Source: Aurantimonas sp965217685 (lineage in GTDB: Bacteria; Pseudomonadota; Alphaproteobacteria; Rhizobiales; Rhizobiaceae). Taken from it: a DNA stretch of 64,000 nucleotides. Numbering within the stretch: the first letter of the stretch is position 1; each line of letters begins with the position of its first letter. Position numbers and translations under genes: made by a program. The stretch is taken from the NCBI GenBank assembly GCA_965217685.1, contig CBDCIZ010000003.1, positions 3,844,001 to 3,908,000 on the forward strand, in the 5' to 3' direction. Of the stretch, positions 52,253 to 61,149 are shown piece by piece. Under the pieces are notes generated by a model. The model was given only the letters and a program-made list of their open reading frames with translations, was not told where the DNA came from and searched no databases.

Positions 52253-53326
52253 ATGACGCCATCCTCCGATCGTGGCTCTCTACCGCCCCTTGCCGTAACC
52301 ATCGGTGAGCCGTCCGGCGTCGGCGCCGACATCGTGCTCGCCATTCACCGGAACGCACGGCAGAACGTAACGCCGTTTCTCGTCCTCGCCGATCCCGACA
52401 TGCTGTCCTTGCGCGCGCAGCGGCTGGGCTTCGACATCGCGATGCAAGTGATCGGATCGCCCTCGCAGCTTGGTGCGGTCCAGCCGGGTGCTCTGGCGGT
52501 CCTGCCGCTCGTCAACCGCCATCGCGAAACACCCGGGATCATCGATCCAGCCAACGCCGCCGGGACCGTCGAGGCGATCGACCGAGCGGCGGCGTTGGCA
52601 CTCGACGGCGACGTCGCCGGCCTTGTGACCGGTCCGATCGACAAGAAGGCACTTTACGATTTTGGCTTCCGCCATCCCGGCCACACCGAATACCTCGCCG
52701 ATCTCTGCGGCCGAAAACGCGGCACCGATTTCATGCCTGTGATGCTTCTGACCGGTCCGGAGCTCTCCTGCGTGCCGGTGACGATCCACATTCCGATCGC
52801 CGATGTCCCGCGACAGCTGACGAGCGAACTGATCGAGCGGACGTGCCGTATCGTCGATGCCGACTACCGCGAGCGCCTTGGCATCGCGGACCCTCGCCTT
52901 GCAATCTCGGGTCTCAACCCGCACGCCGGTGAACGCGGCGCGATCGGCTCGGAGGACGAGACCGTGATCCGGCCGGCAATCGAGCGGCTGCGAGCCGACG
53001 GCATCGATGCCTTCGGCCCGCTGCCAGCCGACACCATGTTCCATCCGCCGGCGCGCAAACGTTATGACGTGGCGATCTGCATGTATCACGACCAGGCGCT
53101 GATCCCGGCCAAGACGCTGGCCTTCGACCAGACCGTCAACGTGACCCTTGGCCTGCCGCTGATCCGCACCTCGCCGGATCACGGCACGGCTGCCGACATC
53201 GCCGGCACCGGTACGGCCCGCCCGGACAGCTTCCTGGCCGCCTTGCACCTGGCCGGTCGCATGGTCATGACAGCAGCCGCTCGCAAGACCGGCTCCGAAG
53301 GCCGGCAAGCAGCGTCTGGCGCGTGA
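52253..53326 (+). CDS. pdxA: 4-hydroxythreonine-4-phosphate dehydrogenase
   Basis: 357-residue NAD-dependent enzyme of the DXP-dependent vitamin B6 pathway; its product joins with deoxyxylulose phosphate on PdxJ. The start LAVTIGEPSGVGADI, the metal histidines in HPGHTEYLA, MYHDQALIPAKT and RTSPDHGTAADIAG are all conserved. It follows surA by 144 bases (tandem repeat and dispersed palindrome in between) and precedes rsmA. Confidence 0.96.
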   Translation: MTPSSDRGSLPPLAVTIGEPSGVGADIVLAIHRNARQNVTPFLVLADPDMLSLRAQRLGFDIAMQVIGSPSQLGAVQPGALAVLPLVNRHRETPGIIDPANAAGTVEAIDRAAALALDGDVAGLVTGPIDKKALYDFGFRHPGHTEYLADLCGRKRGTDFMPVMLLTGPELSCVPVTIHIPIADVPRQLTSELIERTCRIVDADYRERLGIADPRLAISGLNPHAGERGAIGSEDETVIRPAIERLRADGIDAFGPLPADTMFHPPARKRYDVAICMYHDQALIPAKTLAFDQTVNVTLGLPLIRTSPDHGTAADIAGTGTARPDSFLAALHLAGRMVMTAAARKTGSEGRQAASGA

Positions 53327-53393
53327 AAGTGCCATCCCAGACATCGATTGGCCTTTTTGCCTATCCATCGGCCAACGCATCCAGAGGGACGTC

Positions 53394-54251
53394 GTGCCCG
53401 GCACATTGAGTGAAGACGGCCTGCCGCCGCTGCGCAAGGTCCTTGCCGACCATGGACTGGACCCGAAGCGCAGCCTCGGCCAGAACTTCCTCCTCGACCT
53501 CAATCTGACGGGACGCATCGCGCGCCAGGCCTTGCCGCTCGAAGGCGCGGTGATTGTCGAAATCGGCCCCGGTCCCGGTGGTCTGACACGCGCGCTTCTT
53601 GCCGCGGGCGCGGGCAAAGTCGTTGCCGTCGAGAAGGATCCGCGCTGCGTGCCCGCGCTGGCGGCGATCGCGGCACGCTATCCGGGCCGCCTCCAAATCA
53701 TTGAGGCGGACGCGCTGCACTTCGACCTCGCCTCCCTGAAAGCTGCCCCAGAAACTGGCACCGATCGCGAGCTCAAGGTGGTCGCGAACCTTCCCTACAA
53801 TGTCGGCACACAGCTGCTTTTGAACTGGATCACCGGCCCGTCATGGCCGCCGGTCTGGTCGAGCCTCACACTGATGTTCCAGCGCGAGGTCGCCGAGCGG
53901 ATCGTCGCGGCGCCCGGCTCCGACCATTATGGCCGCCTCGGCGTCCTTGCCGGCTGGCGCACCAAGGCGTCGATTCTCTTCGACGTGTCGCGCGAAGCAT
54001 TCACGCCACCACCGAAAGTGACATCGTCCATCGTCCAGATCATACCGCGCAAGACGCCGCTCGATGCCGATCTGGCAACGCTCGAGACGGTCACCGCCGC
54101 GGCCTTCGGACAAAGGCGCAAGATGCTACGGCAGAGCCTGAAGGCCCTTGGCGGCGAAGCGTTACTGACAAAGGCCGGCATCGACCCGACGCGGCGCGCC
54201 GAGACATTATCGATCGAAGAATTCGTCAGTCTCGCCAACCTTTTGCGCTGA
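53394..54251 (+). CDS. rsmA: 16S rRNA (A1518/A1519) dimethyltransferase
   Basis: 285-residue KsgA, which dimethylates two adenines in helix 45 of 16S rRNA at a late assembly step. The AdoMet motif EIGPGPGGLT, acidic VEKD, and catalytic NLPYN are intact; the C-terminal helical domain includes AAFGQRRKMLRQSL. The start is GTG 53394 with AGAGGGA five bases upstream. It is convergent with gmk across 23 bases with no evident terminator. Confidence 0.96.
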   Translation: MPGTLSEDGLPPLRKVLADHGLDPKRSLGQNFLLDLNLTGRIARQALPLEGAVIVEIGPGPGGLTRALLAAGAGKVVAVEKDPRCVPALAAIAARYPGRLQIIEADALHFDLASLKAAPETGTDRELKVVANLPYNVGTQLLLNWITGPSWPPVWSSLTLMFQREVAERIVAAPGSDHYGRLGVLAGWRTKASILFDVSREAFTPPPKVTSSIVQIIPRKTPLDADLATLETVTAAAFGQRRKMLRQSLKALGGEALLTKAGIDPTRRAETLSIEEFVSLANLLR

Positions 54252-54274
54252 CATCCGGATTCTTCATCGAAACG

Positions 54275-54940
54275 TCAGCACTGAGTCTCATCCAGCAATC
54301 CGGCAGTAAAATCGAACAGGCCGGGTCTGCGGTCGCGGCGCAGGCGCTCGGCATTGATGATCGAGCGCACCGCCGAAAAGGCACGATCGAGATCGTCGTT
54401 GATCACCACATAATCGTAGTCGCGCCAGCGCTCGATCTCGACGCGGGCATTCTTCAGCCGCACGGCGATCGTGTCGCCGGAATCCTCAGCACGGCGCAAA
54501 AGCCGAGCCTTCAGTTCGGCCATGGTCGGCGGCAGAATGAAGATCGACACGATGTCGGCCTTTGCCTGCTCCTGCAGTTGCATCGCGCCCTGGTAGTCGA
54601 TGTCGAACAGCATATCGCGGCCGCTCTGCATCGCTTTTTCGGCTTCGGCGCGCGGCGTGCCGTAGAAATTGCCGTGCACCTCCGCCCATTCGAGCAGCGC
54701 CCCGCCGTCGCGCAACCGGTCGAATTCGGCCTTATCGATGAAGCGATAATGCACGCCGTCGATCTCGCTTGCCCGGCGCTTGCGCGTCGTCACGCTCACC
54801 GACAGGGAAAAGCGGTAATCGGAATCGAGAAGATTGCGCGCGATCGTGGACTTGCCGGCGCCCGAGGGCGAAGACAGAACGAGCATCAGCCCGCGACGGG
54901 CGATCGGCAGGGGCGATTCTGTGTCGAAGATCGACGTCAT
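54275..54940 (-). CDS. gmk: Guanylate kinase
   Basis: 221-residue enzyme phosphorylating GMP or dGMP to the diphosphate. The P-loop SPSGAGKST spans residues 24-32; SVTTRKRRASEIDGVHYRF is the GMP-binding region and LFDIDYQGAMQL the Walker B segment. ATG 54940 overlaps the yicC stop (ATGA), so it is translated with the upstream yicC-mltG-fab cluster. Confidence 0.96.
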   Translation of the reverse strand: MTSIFDTESPLPIARRGLMLVLSSPSGAGKSTIARNLLDSDYRFSLSVSVTTRKRRASEIDGVHYRFIDKAEFDRLRDGGALLEWAEVHGNFYGTPRAEAEKAMQSGRDMLFDIDYQGAMQLQEQAKADIVSIFILPPTMAELKARLLRRAEDSGDTIAVRLKNARVEIERWRDYDYVVINDDLDRAFSAVRSIINAERLRRDRRPGLFDFTAGLLDETQC

Positions 54941-55824
54941 TCTAGATTTTGGACCTGTTCGCGAAATTGATCGACGATCACCTTCAATTCGAGCCCGATG
55001 GCGGTGAGCGAGGCGGCGTTCGATTTCGAGCAGATCGTATTCGATTCGCGATTGAATTCCTGCGATAAAAAGTCGAGGCGACGGCCAATGGGACCGCCGC
55101 CGGCCAAAAGTCCGCGCGCCGCGTCCACATGAGCGGCCAGACGATCGATCTCCTCGCGAATATCCGCCTTGGCCGCCATGATCGCCGCCTCCTGATGCAG
55201 ACGCTGCTCATCGAGCCGATCGTCGGCTTCGAGGAGCGCCTTGACCTGCGTGGCGAGACGCTCGCGGATCGCAGCGCTGCTTCGCGCCGGATCGGCTTCG
55301 GCCCGCGCAACGAGCGCGGCGATCTCGTCGAGGCGCTGCGACAGGACCTGTTCCAGTGCCCGACCCTCGTCCTCGCGCGCGGCAACGAGCCGTATCAGGA
55401 CGGCCGAAAACCCGACAGCGACAGCGGCCTCGCGGGCCTCGCGTAGATCGTCTTCGGGCAGCTTTTCGGCGACGTCGATAACGCCCTTGATGGCAAGGAT
55501 CCCATCGGCGGTCGGCCTCGTCGCGTGGCCGGCTTCGGTCAGGCGGTTCGACAGCGAAACGATCCGGTCGAGCATCGCCTCGTTGACGATGAATGCCGGC
55601 GTTTCTTCCTCACGCTTGACCTGCAGATTGGCCTGAATGTTGCCGCGGCTCAGCACCTCGGCCGTCCGTCGGCGAAGCGGCGCTTCCAGCGCCTCGAAGC
55701 CCTGTGGCAGGCGCAGGCGGAGGTCGAGGCCCTTGCCGTTCACCGACCGCAGTTCCCAGACGAATTCGACGCCGCTCGTCTGCCCTTCGGTTCGGGCAAA
55801 ACCCGTCATGCTCTGAACGGGCAT
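54937..55824 (-). CDS. yicC: YicC family endoribonuclease
   Basis: 295 residues. The start MPVQSMTGFAR and the C-terminal QEFNRESNTICSKSN are the two ends of the YicC family, whose members are metal-dependent endoribonucleases involved in RNA turnover and stress. GGGGGAT about six bases before ATG 55824 is the site used. The pair yicC-gmk is conserved in many bacteria and is coupled here by a four-base overlap. An in-frame extension upstream lacks support. Confidence 0.94.
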   Translation of the reverse strand: MPVQSMTGFARTEGQTSGVEFVWELRSVNGKGLDLRLRLPQGFEALEAPLRRRTAEVLSRGNIQANLQVKREEETPAFIVNEAMLDRIVSLSNRLTEAGHATRPTADGILAIKGVIDVAEKLPEDDLREAREAAVAVGFSAVLIRLVAAREDEGRALEQVLSQRLDEIAALVARAEADPARSSAAIRERLATQVKALLEADDRLDEQRLHQEAAIMAAKADIREEIDRLAAHVDAARGLLAGGGPIGRRLDFLSQEFNRESNTICSKSNAASLTAIGLELKVIVDQFREQVQNLE

Positions 55825-55969
55825 TGCCGATCCCCCATTGCTGCGTCCCGCTCTGTCATCCGGTCGCATACGAAGCGTTTCGGCCTTTGTCAAAACACGG
55901 AACCGCCCGGCGATTGCAATCCGGACGGCCCGATCCATCTTTTTCTGCCACGCGGGAGATGACTTCAGC

Positions 55970-57091
55970 CTATTGCGTGGCGTCGCTGCCGCCTTCGGCG
56001 CGCTGTTGGCTCTGCAGCGTTCGGTAGTTCTTCACATTGCGATTGTGCTCGGCAAGGCTCGACGAAAAGACGTGGCCGCCGGTCCCGTCCGCGACGAAAT
56101 ACAAATCGTCGCTGTCCTGCGGATTGGCCACAGCCTCCAGCGCCGCCTTGCCCGGATTGGCGATCGGTCCGGGCGGCAGGCCTTTGATCTTGTAGGTGTT
56201 GTAGGGCGTGTCGCTGTCGATGTCGGACTGGCGCACCGGCATGTCACTCGGTTTTCCGGCACCGCCGTAGACGCCGTAGAGGAACGTCGGGTCCGACTGC
56301 AGCCGCATGCCCTTCTTGAGCCGGTTTACGAACACCGACGCCACATGCGGGCGTTCGCCGTCCACGCCGGTCTCGCGTTCGACGATCGAGGCAAGCGTCA
56401 GGAACTGGCCGACATCCTTCACCGGCAGATCCTGCTTGCGGTTCTCCCAGATCTCATCGACCAGCTTGTCCTGCGCGGCCTTCATCCGCTGGATGACTTC
56501 GGCGCGGGTCGTACCGCGCTGGAAGAGATAGGTATCGGGCCTGAGCGTGCCTTCGGGCGACAGCGCCGGCATCTCGCCGGTCAGCGTATCGTCAGCGGCG
56601 ACGCGCTCGTAGCTTTTCTCGGTGGTCCAACCCTCCGGGATGGTAACCGAATGCATGATCGACTTGCCCTCGACCAGTTTGTCCATCACATCGCGCATCG
56701 ATGCACCGGGCGCGAAGGCGTATTCCCCGGCCTTCAGCGAAGCAGCAGTCTGGGAGGCGCGCACGCCGTATTCGAAGACGCTGGCATCGCTGATGATGCC
56801 TTCGCGCTCGAGGCCGCTGGCGATGCTCGAGACACCGGTATTGCGCGGCACGACATAGGTCGCTTCCTTGGTCAGCGGCCCGGGCCCCTCGAACTGGCCG
56901 GTGCCCCAATAGACGATCGCGCCGATGCCCAGCATGATGATCAGCGCCGCTGACAGGCAGAGATTCAGGAAGATGACGAGTTGGTTCCTGGCGAGCCGCG
57001 ACCTAGGTTTCGGCCTGCGCTGCTCGACAGGCTTCATACCCCGGCCGCGCCGTTCACCGTCTGACAACGCTCCGCCTGACTGATCTGCCAC
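55970..57091 (-). CDS. mltG: Endolytic murein transglycosylase MltG
   Basis: 373 residues anchored by one membrane helix (about 38-62) after a basic N-terminus. A LysM-like region (VPRNTGVSSIASGLE) precedes the YceG catalytic domain; Glu238 in ASIVERET is the expected catalytic acid. MltG cuts nascent glycan strands and limits their length. GTG 57091 with GGGG about eight bases upstream is the start. It lies between fabF and yicC as in other rhizobia. Confidence 0.95.
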   Translation of the reverse strand: MADQSGGALSDGERRGRGMKPVEQRRPKPRSRLARNQLVIFLNLCLSAALIIMLGIGAIVYWGTGQFEGPGPLTKEATYVVPRNTGVSSIASGLEREGIISDASVFEYGVRASQTAASLKAGEYAFAPGASMRDVMDKLVEGKSIMHSVTIPEGWTTEKSYERVAADDTLTGEMPALSPEGTLRPDTYLFQRGTTRAEVIQRMKAAQDKLVDEIWENRKQDLPVKDVGQFLTLASIVERETGVDGERPHVASVFVNRLKKGMRLQSDPTFLYGVYGGAGKPSDMPVRQSDIDSDTPYNTYKIKGLPPGPIANPGKAALEAVANPQDSDDLYFVADGTGGHVFSSSLAEHNRNVKNYRTLQSQQRAEGGSDATQ

Positions 57092-57210
57092 CGGATCACC
57101 CCTTTGAACCTTGTCCTCATGACCGCCAAAACATCATCCCAATGTGGCCAAAGCCCGGATGATCGGACTTTATCGCTCGTGGGCTGGACGACGTTTCCGA
57201 AAATTGTCCG

Positions 57211-58476
57211 TCAGGCGGTGAATCGGCGCAACACCAGTGAGGCGTTGGTACCGCCGAAGCCGAAGGAATTCGACAGGGCGATATCGATCTGCTTCTCACG
57301 TTTCACTTTCGGCACGAGATCGATTTTCGTCTCGACCGAAGGATTGTCGAGATTGAGCGTCGGCGGCGCGACATTGTCGCGGATCGCCAGCACCGAGAAG
57401 ATCGCTTCAACGGAGCCCGCGGCCCCGAGCAGATGCCCGGTCGCCGACTTCGTCGACGACATGGTGATCTTGTCTGCCGCATCGCCGACGAGACGTTCGA
57501 TCGCCCGAAGTTCGATCTCGTCGCCCATCGGCGTCGAGGTGCCGTGGGCATTGACATAATCGATCTGCGAAGGGTCGATCCTTGCCCGCTTCAGCGCCAT
57601 CGTCATGCAGCGATAGGCACCGTCGCCGTCTGCCGCGGGCGCAGTGATATGGTGGGCGTCGCCCGACAGGCCATAACCGATGACCTCGGCGTAGATTTTC
57701 GCGCCACGCGCCTGGGCGTGCTCAAGCTCCTCCAGGACGACGACGCCGGCACCCTCGCCCATCAGGAAGCCGTCCCGGTCGCGGTCATAGGGCCGTGAAG
57801 CCTCGGACGGACGATCGTTGAAATGAGTGGTCAGCGCCTTGCAGGCGGCAAAGCCGGCCATCGACAGGCGGCACACCGGCGATTCGGCACCGCCGGCGAC
57901 CATCACGTCGGCGTCGCCGAGCATGATCAGCCGCGACGCATCGCCAATGGCGTGCGCACCCGTCGAGCAGGCGGTGACCACAGAGTGATTCGGGCCCTTC
58001 AACTTGTGCCGGATGGACACATGACCGGAGGCGAGATTGATCAGGCTGCCGGGAATGAAAAACGGCGAAACCCGACGCGGTCCCTTTTCGGCAAGGATCA
58101 GGGACGTCTTCTCGATGCCCTGAAGGCCGCCGATACCGGAGCCGATCAGCACGCCGGTCGAAATCTGGTCGTCGTAGGATTCAGGATGCCAATTGGCATC
58201 TTCGAGCGCTTCGGTGGCGGCTGCCACGGCGAAGACGATGAAGTCGTCGACCTTGCGCTGCTCCTTAGGCTCCATCCACTGATCGGCATCGAAGGTACCG
58301 TTCTGGCCGTCGCCGCGTGGAATCTGTCCACCAATCTGGCAAGGCAGATCGTCGACCCGGAAACTGTCGATGCGGCCAGCGCCGCTCTCGCCATTCAGGA
58401 GCCGTTTCCATGTGACGTCGGCACCCGCCCCGAGGGGCGTGACCATGCCGACGCCGGTAATGACTACTCGTCTCAT
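57211..58476 (-). CDS. fabF: 3-oxoacyl-ACP synthase II
   Basis: 421-residue condensing enzyme that elongates acyl-ACP with malonyl-ACP. Catalytic Cys170 in TACSTGAH, first histidine in NAHGTSTPMGD, and second in KSATGHLLGAAG form the triad. The C-terminal NSFGFGGTN is the malonyl-binding phenylalanine region. It follows acpP by 85 bases and belongs to the fabD-fabG-acpP-fabF cluster. Confidence 0.97.
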   Translation of the reverse strand: MRRVVITGVGMVTPLGAGADVTWKRLLNGESGAGRIDSFRVDDLPCQIGGQIPRGDGQNGTFDADQWMEPKEQRKVDDFIVFAVAAATEALEDANWHPESYDDQISTGVLIGSGIGGLQGIEKTSLILAEKGPRRVSPFFIPGSLINLASGHVSIRHKLKGPNHSVVTACSTGAHAIGDASRLIMLGDADVMVAGGAESPVCRLSMAGFAACKALTTHFNDRPSEASRPYDRDRDGFLMGEGAGVVVLEELEHAQARGAKIYAEVIGYGLSGDAHHITAPAADGDGAYRCMTMALKRARIDPSQIDYVNAHGTSTPMGDEIELRAIERLVGDAADKITMSSTKSATGHLLGAAGSVEAIFSVLAIRDNVAPPTLNLDNPSVETKIDLVPKVKREKQIDIALSNSFGFGGTNASLVLRRFTA

Positions 58477-58561
58477 GAATCACTCTTCGCCCAAGCGGAC
58501 ACGCGGCCCCCACGGGCGGAGCCGAGATAGCCAGGGCCCAATCGGATCAGGCCCGTATGCG

Positions 58562-58798
58562 TTAGGACTTGTTCTTCTCGATGAACGAAACGGCGTCGCC
58601 GACCGTCAGGATGGTCTCGGCTGCGTCGTCCGGGATCTCGACGCCGAATTCTTCTTCGAAGGCCATGACAAGTTCCACGGTGTCGAGGCTGTCGGCACCC
58701 AGATCATCGATGAAGCTGGCATTGTCGGTGACTTTTTCCTGTTCGACGCCAAGATGCTCGACGACGATTTTCTTCACTCGGTCCGCAGTTTCGCTCAT
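58562..58798 (-). CDS. acpP: Acyl carrier protein
   Basis: 78-residue acidic carrier. Ser37 in GADSLDTVELVMAFEEEFG receives the 4'-phosphopantetheine arm from AcpS. AGAGGA about seven bases before ATG 58798 decides the start, giving the standard length; an open frame runs further upstream without meaning. It is set between fabG and fabF, its usual place. Confidence 0.97.
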   Translation of the reverse strand: MSETADRVKKIVVEHLGVEQEKVTDNASFIDDLGADSLDTVELVMAFEEEFGVEIPDDAAETILTVGDAVSFIEKNKS

Positions 58799-58981
58799 TT
58801 TCAGTCCTCTATTGCGACGGGTATTGCCGCTTTCGTTAGACGCGGGGCGACGCTTTATCAAGCGTAGAAACCTCCCCGCCGCACTCGCCCGCTGCCGATG
58901 ACAGCGAACACGATGTTTCACCGCGGGCGCTTATCACGCTCCGCGACAGGGGCCAAGCGATGCCCCGAAATTCGGTTTCAC

Positions 58982-59719
58982 TCAGATCATCGCCATGCCG
59001 CCATTGACGTGCAACGTCTGGCCGGTCACGTACGCCGCCTCATTCGACGCCAGGAACAAGGCAGCCGCAGCAATTTCAGCGACTTCGCCCATTCGTTTCA
59101 TGGGGATGGCGCCCATGATCGCGTCCTTCTGCTTGGCGTTCAGCTTTTCGGTCATGGCACTCGAAATGAAGCCCGGCGCGATGCAATTGACGGTCACCTG
59201 CCGCGAAGCGATCTCCTGGGCGAGCGATTTCGAAAAGCCAGTCATGCCCGCCTTGGCGGCACAGTAGTTGGCTTGTCCCGGATTGCCGGTGACGGCAACG
59301 ATCGAGGTCACATTGATGATCCGGCCGAATCGTCGCCGCATCATCGGATGGGTAACGCCGCGGGTCAGACGAAAGGCCGCGGTCAGATCGACTTCGAGCA
59401 CCGCATCCCAATCGGCGTCGGACATGCGCACGAACAGGCCGTCCTTGGTGATGCCGGCGTTGTTGACCAGAATATCGAGGCCGTCCATCTCCTTTTCGAC
59501 CGTCTCGGCCAACTCCGTCTGGGCCTCGCGGTCGGACAGGTCGGCCACGAAAACCAGAGCCCTCTCGCCAAGCTCCGACGCCAGCGTTTCAAGCCGCTCC
59601 TTGCGCGTGCCATGCAGGCCGACGGTCGCGCCGGCCTGATGCAAAGCGCGCGCGATGGCCTCGCCGATACCGCCGCTGGCGCCAGTCACGAGCGCCTTTC
59701 GCCCTGTCAGATCGAACAT
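58982..59719 (-). CDS. fabG: 3-oxoacyl-ACP reductase
   Basis: 245-residue short-chain dehydrogenase that reduces 3-ketoacyl-ACP with NADPH. TGASGGIGEA (12-21) binds the nucleotide; Ser139, Tyr152 and Lys156 (YCAAK) form the catalytic set; VNNAG and the C-terminal VTGQTLHVNGGMAMI are typical. It is 90 bases downstream of fabD. Confidence 0.97.
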   Translation of the reverse strand: MFDLTGRKALVTGASGGIGEAIARALHQAGATVGLHGTRKERLETLASELGERALVFVADLSDREAQTELAETVEKEMDGLDILVNNAGITKDGLFVRMSDADWDAVLEVDLTAAFRLTRGVTHPMMRRRFGRIINVTSIVAVTGNPGQANYCAAKAGMTGFSKSLAQEIASRQVTVNCIAPGFISSAMTEKLNAKQKDAIMGAIPMKRMGEVAEIAAAALFLASNEAAYVTGQTLHVNGGMAMI

Positions 59720-59809
59720 GGGACCTCCTTTTTATTGCATGGTGCGAACCACAGGTCGGTTCGCGGTCTGTCGAATGCGTCGGGGACGAACGCCCGGCCC
59801 CTGGGACGA

Positions 59810-60742
59810 TCAAGCCTTCATATAGGCGGAGACGTCGTCAGCGATTCCGATCGCCCTCGAGGCCATGCCCCGATCGATCCGACGGGCGAGACCGGAGAGA
59901 ACCTTGCCGCTTCCCACCTCGAGCAGCGTATCGACCCCGTTGGCGGACAGATAGCCGACCGTCTCGCGCCAGCGCACCTGGCCCGTCACCTGATCGACGA
60001 GCCGCCGGCGAATCTCGGCTGGGTCGCTGGTCGCAGTTGCGGTCACGTTCGACACGACAGGAACGATCGGGGCCGAGATCGCGGCGTCGGCGAGAGCTTC
60101 GCGCATGCGCTCGGCCGCCGGCTGCATCAACCGGCAATGAAACGGCGCGGAAACCTGCAAAAGAATGGCGCGCTTGGCGCCGAGTTCCGGTGCCAGAGCC
60201 ACGGCCCGGTCGACTGCCGCCCTGGTCCCGGAAATCACGATCTGGTCGCCGCCATTGTCATTGGCCATCTCGCAGATGTCGCCTTCGGCAGCCTTCGAGC
60301 ACAAGGCCGCGACTGCGTTTGACGAAAGCCCGATGATCGCCGCCATGGCACCCTCACCCGGCGCGACCGCGTCCTGCATGGCCAGGCCGCGAATCCGCAG
60401 GAGCCTGGCCGTATCGGAAATCGTCAGTGCGCTGGCGGCCGCGAGCGCCGAATACTCGCCGAGAGAATGTCCGGCGACGAAATCTGCGGACTTCACGTCG
60501 AAACCGCACGCTTCCAGCGCCCGCATCGCGGCAAGCGAAACCGCCATCAAAGCCGGCTGGGCGTTTTCGGTCAGCGTCAAACGGTCCTCCGGGCCTTCGA
60601 AGATCAGCGTCGAAAGGCTTTCGCCAAGCGCTGCGTCGACCTCCTCGAAGACGGCACGACTTGCTGAATAGGCATCGTACAGAGTGCGCCCCATGCCGAC
60701 GCTTTGACTGCCTTGTCCCGGAAACATCAAAGCCAGTGCCAT
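59810..60742 (-). CDS. fabD: Malonyl-CoA:ACP transacylase
   Basis: 310-residue enzyme that loads malonate on ACP for fatty-acid elongation. Oxyanion loop FPGQGSQ near the start, nucleophile Ser93 in GHSLGE, and the histidine in SAPFHCRLM are visible. It is the first gene of the cluster fabD-fabG-acpP-fabF-mltG-yicC-gmk, all on the minus strand. Confidence 0.97.
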   Translation of the reverse strand: MALALMFPGQGSQSVGMGRTLYDAYSASRAVFEEVDAALGESLSTLIFEGPEDRLTLTENAQPALMAVSLAAMRALEACGFDVKSADFVAGHSLGEYSALAAASALTISDTARLLRIRGLAMQDAVAPGEGAMAAIIGLSSNAVAALCSKAAEGDICEMANDNGGDQIVISGTRAAVDRAVALAPELGAKRAILLQVSAPFHCRLMQPAAERMREALADAAISAPIVPVVSNVTATATSDPAEIRRRLVDQVTGQVRWRETVGYLSANGVDTLLEVGSGKVLSGLARRIDRGMASRAIGIADDVSAYMKA

Positions 60743-61149
60743 GGAATTCCTCCGCTTTTTCTCAACCCTCGATCAGGTTTGGCAAATGTTCGCCCTCGCA
60801 CGCCCTGTCAAGGCCGATCGTTCCGGAGCGTCGAACAGAGAACACGGCCAAACACCCCTGAATTGTCGAATGAACAACTGCGCGCCCTCGAACGTGTGAC
60901 AATCGATGTCGACGCAGCGTCGATCGCGGGGGCTGCTGCAAAGAGCCGGAAAATCGCCTGCCCGGCCGCGAAAGCCCACCGCGCGCGATATACGCGTCGG
61001 ACGCCCCTTGCGCTTTCGCACTCGCACATCGACACTCGCGTTGTTTCGCCGCTTCGGGCATCATTCTTGAAGATGTGAGCCGCCATTAGGCCGAAGCGAG
61101 CAATCGACGGCACAATGCGACACAGCAAGTAGACTTGCAGGAGGCAGAC
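60743..61149. other. Divergent region fabD / radical SAM gene
   Basis: 407 bases with no supportable gene. It should hold the promoter of the fab cluster and that of the radical SAM gene. No clear operator was seen. Confidence 0.45.
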